From NCBI GenBank assembly GCA_037957365.1, contig JARHVA010004807.1, positions 1 through 64,000 of the forward strand: DNA of 64,000 nucleotides, read 5' to 3'. Under the pieces are notes generated by a model that was given only the letters and a program-made list of their open reading frames with translations, made no database searches and was not told where the DNA came from. The position numbers and the translations under genes are program-made. The stretch is from Torreya grandis. Taxonomy: Eukaryota > Streptophyta > Pinopsida > Cupressales > Taxaceae. Positions 36,603-48,657 of the stretch are shown here, piece by piece (position 1 is the first letter of the stretch; the number at the start of each line of letters is the position of its first letter).

Positions 36603-38330
36603 TATCTACTTCACTTATTTCCACACAGCTTGGTTAGACAAGCTTTAGACTGGCTCCTCAAGTTACCTAAGGGATCGATGGTAAATTGGAATGATCTATC
36701 CAAAAAAAATTCAACTATTTTTCTTACAATATTGAACATGAGTTGACTATGGTCAACTTATGCAAATCTAAACAATGAGATGGGGAAAGATTCATAGCAT
36801 ATCTACAATGGTGGAGAGCATTAGTTGCATGCTTTCAACACAATTTTACAAATAAATAGTTGGTCGATAATTTTTCACAAAACCTACACACTGAGGTGGT
36901 CCATAATCTATGACTCACTTTTGCAAACACATTTAAGGAAATTATAGACAAGGGTGTGAAAATTGAAAAGGTGCTTATTACCAAAGGCCTTGTCAATATT
37001 AATACACAAGGTCAAACATATAATCGGACCCAATCACCTATTCAAGCTATTGTAATAGATAAACCTAAGGGTTTAAAAAAAATAAGAACATGGTAGGGAA
37101 TGGAGTGACTGAATCTAAACATGTATAAATGGTGCAGGCTTCACTAGCTCCAAATATGCAATTAGCTCCACCTAATCCACCAAATACTTTTCAAAGGGTT
37201 CCTCAATGAAGAGCATTCAATAAATACAGGGTATTTATCAAGTTGGGAGAAACTATTGAAGCCATGTTTCAAAAGTTCATAGTAGCTAATCTGATTGTGT
37301 GGCCTATACAAAGGCCATTTTTTGAAGATCAACTCAAACTTGATTGGTATCAAGAAGATGAGTTTTACAACTTCTACTATGTTATTAGCCATGGTACTTA
37401 TCGATGTGTGAAATTGAGGCATCCCATTGAAGATTTGATTGAAATCAGCAAAGTTAAAATCAAACTTACAATGTAAAACACTAATCAGGATATGGACATT
37501 TACAAAATCCATTTCCTAAACATAATCAATAGCCAACAAAAAATAACCATAATTAGGGGTAGAATCAGCATCAACAAGCCCAAGTCCAGAATCACAATCA
37601 ACATGATCATAATCAGGATCATAATAGCCATGCTAATAACCTAGGTTATAATAATAGGCCTTATGATTACAATAACACCATGGGGCATATTTTTTCAAAC
37701 CCTGTTACCACCATCACTGTCAAAGCTCATAAACCATCTCATACTTATTGAAGTACTAGACCCCTCATTATAGGGTCAACACCCTCCCCTTCAAGTAACA
37801 TCATGTCAGGTAAAAGTAATTCTATTAAACCTTAGTTTTTGTGGGTTACTATCTCTAGACCCCCTTCTTCTCATTATGACATCTCCTTGCTGACTTAAAA
37901 TTGTGAAAACACAATTAGACACACATGAGTCACCATCAAAGGCCCTTTGCCTTCATCTTTTAATTGTAATGGCTCTTTTCTAACTCAAAATTGCATAATC
38001 ATAAATAGACGCTCATGAGTCACCCTTCAGGGCCCTTTTCCCCCTTACAACACTAGACCTAACATGAAAATTATGCCTTTGGATCTAAATTTAAACATTG
38101 TACCATCCAAGGCTAAACTATCTTGTACTACTGTTGAAAATTCGTATAATATCTCAAACCAACTAAGTAAAACTCCTATGTAAATTTCCATCTTATATCT
38201 TTTACATACATCTGAAGTCCACATAACTATTTTGAAAAACCTTCAATAGTTCATTGTTTCCCAAGACATTAACCCTGAACAATTTCAAACACTTGTAGGG
38301 CTTTTCTCTCTATTTTGATAGGTTATATTT
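36603..38330 (+). pseudogene. Tat-like gag, C-terminal part
   Basis: The plus-strand frame resumes as YLLHLFPHSLVRQALDWL, then LPKGSMVNWNDLS (36603-36705), a standard gag capsid motif. Further on are YYVISHGTYRCVKLRHPIED (about 37377-37436), a Tat gag C-terminal motif, and a TTVENSYNISNQLSKTP / FIVSQDINPEQFQTLVG segment (about 38118-38300) common to Tat gag-protease linkers. Many stops and shifts. Confidence 0.7.
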
Positions 38331-38930
38331 GATCAAAAGACATGTCCACAATTGGTCCTAGCCATAACCATCCCTTATATATTGAGGTCATCATTAAAAA
38401 TCATAGAATCAAGCAAGTTCTTATAGACAATGGTTTAGGGTTAAACATAGTATCCCTTAAGCTATTACAATGATTGGGTTATATTGCAAAGGACATTCAT
38501 CCAGAGACAATCACAACCAAGGCATATGACAACATCAAAAGGGAATCTTCTATAACTATTTGTTTGTCAATCATTATTGGGTCTGTGTCCCATCATACCT
38601 TATTACATATTGTGGATATTGATTTGACTTATAACATAATTCTTGGCCATCCTTGATACATGAAGTACAGGGCATCCCATCCACCTTACATCAATGCCTC
38701 AAGTTCCCCCATGATTGGATTGAAGTCACCATTCCTAATGATATGCAGCGCTACCAGTATTGTAAACACCTAGAGGCTGAATTTCATAATTATAACTATT
38801 GTCCTAGTTTTGAATTAATCACAAAGAAGAACAAGGAAATAGTTTTGCATCCACATAAATCCAATTATATCAACCTAAGTGACCTTGCTTCCACTTCAGT
38901 TGATCCATTTCTTGCAACCCTTGCATAACA
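38331..38930 (+). pseudogene. Tat-like aspartic protease remnant
   Basis: QVLIDNGLGLNIVSLKLL (about 38414-38467) is the active-site region; the family usually has LIDNGSALN, so S is replaced by L. It is followed by a GYIAKDIHPETITTKAYD stretch and NIILGHP (38633-38653), a stop, then QGIPSTLHQCLKFPHDWIEV, the usual region after protease. Cleaves the polyprotein in active elements; dead here. Confidence 0.7.
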
Positions 38931-40200
38931 TGTCACTATAGAGGATGCAGGCATTTCCACGTACCATCTGAAGGATGCCTTCCATATTGCTAGGTTGTCC
39001 AAGTCTCCCAAATATTTTGGCAAACCTAAACCTTCCCAAAGCCCTTGTAAACACAACATGATTAGGAAAAAGAAGAAAGATACACCAAAACCACTGATGG
39101 TATTTGTACCTGCTACCTCACCAAATAAAGATCGAGAAGCTTTTATTGAAGGAGATTGGTTATATTCTGACAACATTACTAATTATTTTTAGAATCCTAA
39201 ATATCCTATCCCTAATCAAATTATGGATAAATATGATTATATAGGAAAATACCTCAAGCCATGAGAGAAAGGAATCCTAGAACCCTTATCAGCTAGTAAA
39301 CCTAACATGAATCAAGGTCTTAGATTTATACTGCTTGGGGATGACCTCGTGCATTTTGATAGTGATTCTTTGGAATGAACTAGCAACAAGACTCCTTGCA
39401 ATGATGTAGCATCCCATTATAGTATTTACAATGAGCTTGCTCACACAAACTTATTTAACTCAAACTCCATTATAACTATCATATCCCATTGTTCCCTTTG
39501 CCTTTGCCATGTTGAACTCATTGATTGGGACCATAAAAATTCTATCATACTCCTTGATGAATTCTATAATGATGAATCTATTGTCAATAACATGGACCTC
39601 AGAGATGAATTGTCAATTGGTGATCATAAACAAGGCTTTGACTTCTCTTTAGACCCTTCTACCTACTTTGGAGAGTAGGCAAATTTTATTGGTCTTGAAA
39701 AAGATAAAACATCAAGATCCTTAGGTGAAAACCTCTTTGAGGTGCTTATTGATCAAGTAAATAGTAAATAACAATACAAGCCCTTGAGTGAAAACCTTTT
39801 TTAGGCACTCTTAGACAGGGAAGTTTACTTATCTCCAAAGGTCGAATAAGGTCCATCAAGTCCTAAATCCATATCTAGTACCAGCATCACATCATAACAA
39901 TAGAAAGTCTTTGAGTGACTCCCTCTTGACTTTCCATAAATATTTGCTAGTTGGCCACTACCTGAACTGATGGATTTATATTCGTCTCATTATCCAAAGC
40001 TTTGGGATAAACAACCAGAAGTTGAAGTAGGAGAAGAGGATTAGGATCAAACATTACCTACTATTCTAGAAGATGGTTTTATACTCCTTGTATAAAATAC
40101 TAATGAAGTGAACCTGGGGACTTATGATAATCCCAAAATTTTTTATCTTGGAGCCTCCCTCATTGATGAAAAGTGTGACCACATTGTCACCATTATGAGA
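38931..40200 (+). pseudogene. Tat-like protease-RT linker, decayed
   Basis: Stops in all frames; hydrophilic pieces in the plus frames lead into the RT. Includes the left part of the first copy of the 868-bp duplication (from 39773). Confidence 0.45.
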
Positions 40201-41508
40201 GATTTCATTGATTATTCTATGTAGGCTTAATCTAAAATGCTAGGCATAGACCCTGACTTGGTTTTTCATCGACTTGTTATCCATCCAGATGCTAAGCCAG
40301 TCAAACAGAAACTAAGAAAGATACATCCATGCATTGCTCTTTTAGTAAAAGCATAACTAGAGAAATTATTACGAACAGGCTTCATCAGACTACTAGACTA
40401 TTCTAAATGGATATCAAATATAGTCCCAGTTAGCAAAAATCCATAGGGTATACATCTATGTAATGATTTTAGATATATCAATAAGGTGTGCCCCAAAGAT
40501 GATTTTTCTCTACCCAACATTGGCATGATTATCAACTCTATTGTTGGGTACAAGATGTTATCCCTTATAGATGGATTATCAAGATACAATTAGATAAAGA
40601 TAGCTCAAGAAGACCAACACAAAATTGTGTTCACCACACCAATACAAGCCCTTGAGTGAAAACCTTTTTTAGGCACTCTTAGACAGGGAAGTTTACTTAT
40701 CTCCAAAGGATGAATAAGGTCCATCAAGTCCTAAATCCATATCTAGTACCAGCATCACATCAGAACAAGAGAAAGTCTTTGAGTGACTCCCTCTTGACTT
40801 TCCATAAATATTTTCTAGTTGGCCACTACCTGAACTGATGGATTTAGATTCGTCTCATTATCCAAAGCTTTGGGATAAACAACCAGAAGTTGAAGTAGGA
40901 GAAGAGGATTAGGATCAAACATTACCTAATATTCTAGAAGATGGTTTTATACTCCTTGTATAAAATACTAATGAAGTGAACCTGGGGACTTATGATAATC
41001 CCAAAATTGTTTATCTTGGAGCCTCCCTCATTGATGAAAAGTGTGACCACATTGTCACAATTATGAGAAATTTCATTGATTATTCTATGTAGGCTTAATC
41101 TAAAATGCTAGGCGTAGACCCTGACTTGGTTTTTCATCGACTTGTTATCCATCCAGATGCTAAGCCAGTCAAACAGAAACTAAGAAAGATACATCCATGC
41201 ATTGCTCTTTTAGTAAAAGCATAACTAGAGATATTATTAGGAACAGGCTTCATCAAACTACTAGACTATTCTAAATGGATATCAAATATAGTCCCAGTTA
41301 GCAAAAATCCATAGGGTATACATCTATGTAATGATTTTAGATATATCAATAAGGTGTGCCCCAAAGATGATTTTTCTCTATCCAACATTGGCATGATTAT
41401 CAACTCTATTGTTGGGTACAAGATGTTATCCCTTATAGATGGATTATCAAGATATAATTAGATAAAGATAGCTCAAGAAGACCAACACAAAACTGTGTTC
41501 ACCACACC
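39773..41508 (+). repeat. 868-bp tandem duplication in Tat RT region
   Basis: 39773-40640 and 40641-41508 are near-identical (by eye some 15-20 differences). The junction at 40640/40641 joins ...CACCACACC to AATACAAGCC, while the second copy runs on into ATGGGGAACATT. The duplication therefore contains the RT linker and the first RT motifs twice. Confidence 0.9.
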
Positions 41509-41905
41509 ATGGGGAACATTCTATTACCAAGTCATGCCATTTGGCTTGAAAAACATTGTGCCCACTTATCAGCATGCTATGACTATCATCTTCTATGAAA
41601 TGATGCATGATATTTCTAAAGACTATTTTGATGACATCCTAGTTAAATCAAGAACATATTTCAGACATCTTGATGTTTTACAGAGAATCTTTGAGAGACT
41701 TCATGAGTGTAAGGTCTATTTTAATCCTAAGAAGTGTGTCTTTGGTGTCACTTTAAGAAAATTACTAGGATTTATTATGTTACAAAGAGGAATCAAAGTA
41801 GACCCTGCTAAGGTTAAGGCAATTGTATAAATACCTCCACCTTCCAATCTCAAATAGCTCTGCAACCTATAAGGAAAGATCTAATCTATTCACAAGTTCA
41901 TTTCA
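40230..41905 (+). pseudogene. Tat-like reverse transcriptase, partly duplicated
   Basis: Each duplicate contains HPDAKPVKQKLRK, a GFI-LLDYSKWISNIVPVSK block, CNDFRYINKVCPKDDF and MLSLIDGLSRYN. After the second copy the frame goes on as FTTPWGTFYYQVMPFGLKN, DYFDDILVKS (the YxDD site has become YFDD at about 41622-41633) and the connection LLGFIMLQRGIKVDPAKVKAI to 41827. Stops occur at TAG/TAA positions in both copies (for example before the GIHLCNDF block). Not functional. Confidence 0.8.
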
Positions 41906-41929
41906 TAACTAGCAGATAAGTGCCACCTA

Positions 41930-42370
41930 TTTACACATATCTTGAAAAAAGGGGTTACTTTTCAATGGGATACTAAATTTCAATCAACATTTTTGAAGCT
42001 CATAACATACTTGGCCAACATACCAATTTTGAGACCGCCAACACCTAGACAACCATTGTTTCTTTATATTTCAGCAATTGAATATGCATTGGGGGAACTC
42101 TTGGCTCATCATGATGATCAAGGAAAAGAACGTGCATTTTACTATTTGAGTTGCACACTTATGGCTTATGAGCATAATTATATGACTATTGAGAAGACAT
42201 GTTTAGCAATGGTGTTCACCTCCCAAAAGTTGTGACACTATATGTTGAATAAAAAAACTATTATTATTGCTAAAGTGGACCCCCTCAAATATTTATTGTC
42301 CAAAGCAACTCTCACAAGTCGCATGGCCAAATGGGCTATATTATTAAGTGAATTTTATGTTGAGTACTAG
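41930..42370 (+). pseudogene. Tat-like RNase H (first domain)
   Basis: FQWDTKFQSTFLKLITYL, PLFLYISAIEYALGELLAHH and YYLSCTLMAYEHNYMTIEKT mark the Ty3 RNase H fold (41960-42220). The usual D in LYISAIEY-type D(x)S positions is changed, and a stop ends the frame at 42233; KYLLSKATLTSRMAKWAILL follows to 42346. Confidence 0.7.
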
Positions 42371-42499
42371 AATCAAAAAACCATCAAGGGGCAGATCATT
42401 ACATATAAACTTGAAGAAGCCCTTATTGTAGACACTCAACCACTCAATTTTGATTTTCTAGATGATTCTATTATGACAATAGAAGAAGGGTTGCAAGAA

Positions 42500-42950
42500 C
42501 CTAAATAGTGGAAGCTATAGTTTGATGGTTCCTTCATTTCTCATGGATTTGGGTTAGCATTTTGTTGATTACATCACAATGGGATCTGATTCTCAAGGTG
42601 TTTCATATTAATTTTCATTTTACTAATAATATGGTCAAGTATGAAGCACTTATTGTAAGACTTCATCTTGTAGTGCAGTGGGATATCTAACACTTAATGG
42701 TCTATGGTGATTCTCAATTGATTATCAATCAAACCATAGATTAGTATTAGACTAGAGATGACAAACTTGAACCCTACAAGCATATCATGGATAATCTCAA
42801 GACTCATTTCAAATCCCTACAATTTGAATAGGTACCATGAGACAATAATATATATGTCAATGTATTGAAAACTATTAGGTTCATGATACAAATTGATAGA
42901 AGTGCTAAAGAGTATCAGTTTCTCATTAAAAAAAATCTATAGCCTATTCA
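42500..42950 (+). pseudogene. Second, archaeal-like RNase H remnant
   Basis: FDGSFISHGFGLAF (about 42521-42562), NNMVKYEALIVRLHLVVQWD (about 42625-42686, with shifts) and MVYGDSQLIINQTI (about 42702-42742) match the extra RNase H known only in Tat-lineage and related plant Ty3 elements. This is the main evidence for the Tat assignment. Confidence 0.65.
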
Positions 42951-42954
42951 TGTC

Positions 42955-44274
42955 TTGACAAATTTAGAAAGGGTATGCACCATTGCTAGTCCCAATCCCC
43001 CACCTGAACTACCTTGGTTTCAAGACATTTATAATTATTTTCATGACCAATTCTTTCTACCTGACCTTTCCAATAATCATCAAAAACTTTTCCTTCATTA
43101 CATAGCCCATTATACCCTCCTTAAAAACATGCTTTATCATAGAAGTTATTATGGAATGTTGCTTCATTGTTTATCTTTGGGAGAATCCAAGTTAGCACTT
43201 AAGAAGGTTCATAAAGGAATATGTGGGGCCCACACCAATAGTGTAGTCTTGGCCAAAAATATCCTCAGAGCAAGTTATTATTGGCCCAAGATGGAAACAT
43301 AGGCTTGTAATTATGTTAGGAAGTGTATTGCTTGCCAACAACATAATAATTTAATATACACACCTTCCTTGCCACTACAGTCGATTACTACACCATGGCC
43401 ATTTTCTACATAGGGCCTCGATCTCATTGAGAAAATTAACCCAACATCTTATAATGGCCATAAACATATTCTCATTGCTATCGATTATTTTAATAAGTGG
43501 ATCGAGGCCATTTCTTTCACTCACGTCATTGCGAAGTAGATTGGCAAGTTCATACATTACCATATCATCTATCAATATGGTATCCCAACCCATATTATAT
43601 CTAATAATGGTGGATCATTTGTAAACCAAGATGTTAAGGCTCTTTGTGTGAAATTCAAAATCGAGCACAAGAAATCCACACCATATAACCTACAAGGCAA
43701 CATTCAAGCTAAGGCATCAAACAAAACCATTATTGTAATACTAAAAAATATTATCAATGATGTTAGTTGTAATTGGCACTTACAAATTTTCCCTACCCGT
43801 TGGACTTATTTCACTAATCATTGAACCCCCATAGGAGCTACTCCATAGTCCCTTGTTTATGGCATAAAATCTATTATCCTAATTAAGATCGCGTTACCTT
43901 CACTACGGGTATCCTTAGAAAATATTGAAGATGATGAAGATTATAGAGTTTTCAGGTTGCATGAGTTATAACTCATTGATGACAAGCATTTGGCTGCCCT
44001 AGATAACTTGCAAGCCTCTCAAAATAGATTATGTAGAAGCTATAACAAGTACATTCTCTCTCGAGAGTTTAAAATTGGTGATTTGGTCTTGAAAGAGAAT
44101 CAAAAGAACACTAATGTTGAATGCAAGAAGAAGGGCAAGTTTCAACCCAATTGGCTAGGCCCATATGTTATCACAATATATTATGGATCGAGGGCATACC
44201 ATTTGGCTAGTCCAGGAGGTGAAGGACTCCTAGAGCCCATGAACATTGTACATCTCAAGTGGTTTTATGCTTGA
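42955..44274 (+). pseudogene. Tat-like integrase remnant
   Basis: HKGICGAHTNSVV...CIACQQH (43210-43346) is the zinc-binding HHCC region. The core has AIDYFNKWIEA (D kept, about 43476), IISNNGGSF (second catalytic D changed to N, about 43599-43625) and IQAKASNKTI (E changed to K, about 43705-43730). The C-terminal part KKGKFQPNWLGPYVITIYYG...HLKWFYA ends at 44274. Several stops interrupt it. Loss of two catalytic acids shows it is inactive. Confidence 0.8.
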
Positions 44275-46659
44275 CAACCTTTTGAACCATTATCTACAAG
44301 ACCCCTTACCTAGGGGCAACTTGTGTTAAAGTCATTTTATCCCACTATTATATCTTGGACCATCCTATCATGGACCATTTCATTTTGTCTCATTCCACCC
44401 TGGACCGTTCTACTTTGAATAATATTATTTTCATAACCTGGCCCATTGTAACCTAGACAGTTCTATTCCTTACAACCAACTGTGATCCTGATTATGACTC
44501 ATAGGCATTCTAGACACACTCTGCACTAATTCTACAAAGCAGTTCAACCTGAATAGTATTTTGTAGCTTCTTCTTAAAAACAAGTGAACACTAATACATC
44601 AACACATGGTTTTTGTTTTTTGAATGGTTCTTCAAATTTATCTAACATTGCATACTATTTTATTATTATTTTTTTGATGTTTGGTAGGCATTGTTGCCTT
44701 AACAGGATCATAGGGGCCGTTGCATCCAAATTTAGCTATTATTGGAACTTCTATTCTTGGACATGCATCTCCTTGATTAGTTGGTTCCATGTGCTATTTT
44801 TTATATCCATGATCCCTATTGTAGTCAATTTAGATATTATTTGAACTCTTACCTGTGGAAGTGCATCTTCTCAGTTAGGTAGTTCCCTAGGCCTTTTGTT
44901 AATATTTCATTTATGTTGTTTATCTTAAAAACACAAAAACATTAGAAAATGATACATAAAATAAACAAGAACATTATGTTGCACTTTCATTTATTTTGAG
45001 CCCATGCTCTCACCATTTTATGAGCACTCATTTGAATGCTCTCACCATTTTACGAGCCCATTTCCTTAATTCCTCTACAACATCAATCATGTTTTATTAT
45101 CATCACTTTTCCTCTATCCCATTTCCTGATAGAACTACATTTGGCTTGAAGTTCATGTTAGATCTCGTATCCATGGAACTATGTAGATAGCATCTTCTTA
45201 TTTTTTACATATAGAGTCAGCTTGGCCACCCCTTCTTTTTCTTCTTTTTCCCCCTATTTCATTCTTTGTTGTTTCCCTATCACTTGGGGACAACTTTGTA
45301 TCCATTGTTCTTGTCTTGTTGTACCAGTCTCCTTATTTATTAAATTAGGGGTCTCCCTGTCACAAAGAGTAATGCCTTTATTACACTTACACGAACCATT
45401 TACCTTTTTTTTTTCTTGCACTAGCATTGTGACTAACTCTTGTTTGTGTGTGTGTTTATTTGATTTTTATTGTTGTTTTGTTGTATTTTTTTATCTCTCC
45501 TTTTATTTTGTTAGTATTTTTTTTATCATTTGTTTGTATTTTATTGTGTCTTTATCATGGTTTCATTGTTGTTGTGTTGTTATTTTATTTATTTATTATT
45601 TTTTTATTTATTCTTTTTAATTCTTTTATTATTTATTCTTGGTGTTTTGTTATTTTGGTCTTTTGTGTGACTATTTTGTCTTGTATTATATTGTTTTGCT
45701 CTTTTGAGTTCCAAAACATTCTATAACCACTTTTAGTCTAGTTTTCTATTAGATTTGATTTGTTTAGAATTGTATTTAACTTGTTCTTTTGTTTTGTTTT
45801 CCAAGTACATCTTGTTAATACACATGGATCTTGATTATTCATATCTTGCTTTCATGTTGTTTATTAAGTTGTTCTTGTTTTGCTTTTATACATTCTTTTT
45901 TCTACTTAAATCATGATTGTTCATATCTTGATTTTAAGTAAAGTTACATTTATGTATTGTTTTTACCTTTATTTTTGTTTGTTTTTGTTTAAATGTAAAT
46001 AGTTATAACTCTAGCATTGGTATTTTTTATCATTATCCTTAGTTATAAATATTCACATTTGAACTAGCCAATCACTATCAAAATATAATGTCATTATTAG
46101 TCATTCATACTTATGCTACATAATTTCATTTTGCTAAAGTAAACACCAAATGCTCTAAATCCAAAAGTCAATGAAGCTTCGAAGATCATTTATGAATGCA
46201 CCTTACCTAACATGAGACTCTCTGCAAGACATGCATCTCTTGACATATATTGTGATTCTAAATGACTATTTTTATTATTAGTTTGGGATGTGTATCTCCT
46301 AAAATATTATTATAGCATCTAGTGAAGGCATTATCTTGCATATCCACTACCTAACATGATTTCACAATTGAACATTGGTCTGTCTTTCTTCTATTCTTTT
46401 TTCCTCATTCCATTTTCTCCCACTTTTGGGAGAACTACATTGGCCTAAGGTTCATCTGGACTATATAGGAAGCACTTGGATACATGATGTATCTTGGGTC
46501 AGTTCAGCGACCCTCATTCTTCCAATCATCTCTTTCATCACTTTATGCATCCTTGTATGCCTAGTTTTTTGTGGCTTCTTCAATCATCATACCCTCACAT
46601 ATGTGTTTGTGCCTGCTCATATTTAATCTATTCATTAGGTTATATCCTTGACCTATGCT

Positions 46660-46790
46660 TGCCAATTTTCCCTACTAGGGCACAATATTTAGACCAATCA
46701 ACTATCGAATCAACCCTACTGGGGCAACATCAATTTGTCAACTGATCAAATCCGCTCTACTAGGGCACACTATTAATTCATTGACTTCCT
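46660..46790. repeat. Three ~45-bp imperfect repeats with CTACTAGGGCA core
   Basis: CCTACTAGGGCACAAT, CCTACTGGGGCAACAT and TCTACTAGGGCACACT start three units, each followed by an AAT(C/T)AA-rich stretch with (C/T)CAACT or TTGAC. Confidence 0.65.
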
Positions 46791-47251
46791 TTCTCTAGAG
46801 TAATGCTCTCATTTTTATTATAATTCCAAGCTTTGTATCTTTTGCCCTCATTTTGGTAATTTAAAGTGTGCAACTTGTCGCGAGATCAATCATTCCCTAA
46901 GCCCATAATTTTTTCCCTCTTTTGGGTATGTTAAAATGTGTCACTTCTATTTTTGGGATTGCATCCTTCCCACTTGCCACCACCTTAGGGCCCATTATGA
47001 TCTATTCTATTTTTTATCATTGAGAATCAAGTGTGCAAGCATTAGCTCATATGGATATACTCTCATACATGGGTTAATTTCACTCTGTCTCTCTTTTTTG
47101 AGAGTTCATCCCTCTCTTTCATCTTCACATTCCCTCTTGAGGGGGCATTGGGGGTCATTTATTCAATCATTACCTTCTAGCTTCTTCTTAAAAACTCTTT
47201 CATTCTTTGAAAAGACATTGCTTCGACCAAATATCTTACTATGCCTTCTCA

Positions 47252-47264
47252 AACAGGGGTAAAA
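47252..47264 (+). other. Polypurine tract of Tat-like element
   Basis: AACAGGGGTAAAA lies directly before the 3' LTR. Confidence 0.6.
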
Positions 47265-48416
47265 TGTAGACATCTAATTCTTATCACAATTGTGATGAAA
47301 TTGTCAATCTAAGCAATATTATGTGATAATGCATAATCTAGGACAAAATCACTAAAGCATGCTAAATATTTCAAACTTGTCACGTACAGGTGTCGATTTA
47401 GGCTAATGTATCCCTGAATGGGGAAATGCATTTTATGTGATTATTATCTTTTATCAAATCACTTCAAGTCAAATTATGACCATGCAAAATGATGTTCTGG
47501 ACCACTAAATTATTCTAATTCACAAGCACACATCATGTACATGTGTTATTTCACATCCACAATGCTCTAACTAGTGCATTGTTTTGTATGCAACTGACAC
47601 CATCTTCTAATTATACTCAAATCAAATTAAAAATCAATAAATTGATATTTTGACCAGTTTGATGAAATGAACAATGATTTTTTAAAGAATTATATAAAAT
47701 TAATTAAAACTGCCTAAACAAATTAAACCAAATCAAGAGCTTAAGTAAAAAATCTATGGAAGTTGTTGAATATCTATATATTGGAAATTCATTGTTCAAT
47801 TATGCATTACCCTGTGACATCATTAGTGGGGTGGCATCCACAAGCCATTAATGGAACAAATACCAGGTTTAAGCCCTCCCATGCCTCATTAATGCCCCAT
47901 TCTTCCAAATATTAATGGGGATATTTATGACTTATCCCTCCAAAATTAAATTGATTCATGGCCACACATCTTGATCTCAATATGGATGGTCATGGTTGAT
48001 TCTGATCATTTTCAAAAAGCTATAAATAAGTGAGCCAAGACTACTATTTTTAAGATGTATTCATGCAAACTTATTATGCATAAATTGTAATAGACAAGCT
48101 TCACCTATTTACACATATTGATCAAATTCATGAGCCTAAGCTATTGGTGCACTAGGAAATGATGGAGGAGCATGCTACTCTTCATTGACAAAGACTTGAA
48201 GCACCAAATATATGGAAAATCACACTTTTTGGCCACTCTTGGAAGGATGGATTCTCTTTATAAGGTTTGATGGTATATGCCTTTGTTAAATAGCTCTTAG
48301 ATTTCCTTAACAATACCCATTGAGGGAGTAAGCTTAGCACGTTGTGTCTTTTGTGCTTAGTTTGGGTTTTTATCTACTAATGCATGGACTAACTTACTTT
48401 TTAATCTTAATCTATA
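47265..48416 (+). repeat. 3' LTR of Tat-like element (1152 bp)
   Basis: Starts TGTAGACATCTAATTC; ends TTAATCTATA where the left LTR has TTATTCTACA. Confidence 0.85.
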
Positions 48417-48477
48417 CTATTAACACGTGATTTTATTAAATGACATTCTATCACATGTGTATTGTCTACATAACACA
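48417..48477. repeat. Tandem repeat island between Tat element and LINE
   Basis: ACACGTGATTTTATTAAATG and CACATGTGTATTGTCTACAT match blocks in the repeat units at 24550-24604 and 54684-54735. Confidence 0.55.
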
Positions 48478-48657
48478 TTTTTTTTTATGAATTAAACATT
48501 ATGTTATTAATATAAATACTAACATTTAAAAGACTATTCACAAAAAATAAGATGGTAGATAGCATGCCAAAATGATAAACTAGGCCAAGCCTAGGAGAAA
48601 GAATAACAAAAAAATCGGCCAAGCCTAGGAAAAAAAATACAAACAACTAGGTCAAGC

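Larger units (their letters stand above)
44275..47264 (+). other. Long non-coding 3' internal region of Tat-like element
   Basis: Three kilobases between integrase and the 3' LTR, typical of the lineage. It is T-rich on the plus strand, which yields hydrophobic chance frames (for example 45222-45620). Short tandem repeats lie at 46667-46790. Confidence 0.6.
24915..48416 (+). mobile_element. Tat-like Ty3/gypsy retrotransposon, nested host of other insertions
   Basis: Direct LTRs lie at 24915-26065 and 47265-48416. The domain order gag, protease, RT, RNase H, second (archaeal-like) RNase H, integrase is known for the Tat lineage. Flanking bases TTATT (24910-24914) and CTATT (48417-48421) are a near-perfect 5-bp duplication. 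Its span of 23.5 kb includes a copia solo LTR, a second solo LTR, a complete copia element and an 868-bp tandem duplication. All frames are broken and the two LTRs differ visibly throughout, so it is the oldest layer of the nest. Confidence 0.85.

Noticed and set aside
45222..45726. Hydrophobic open frames that look like membrane proteins
   Set aside because: They arise from a T-rich low-complexity stretch in the non-coding 3' region of the Tat element; no family likeness.
46375..47262. Overlapping open frames before the Tat 3' LTR
   Set aside because: Several frames are open at once in a low-complexity region with tandem repeats, so none is supported as coding.
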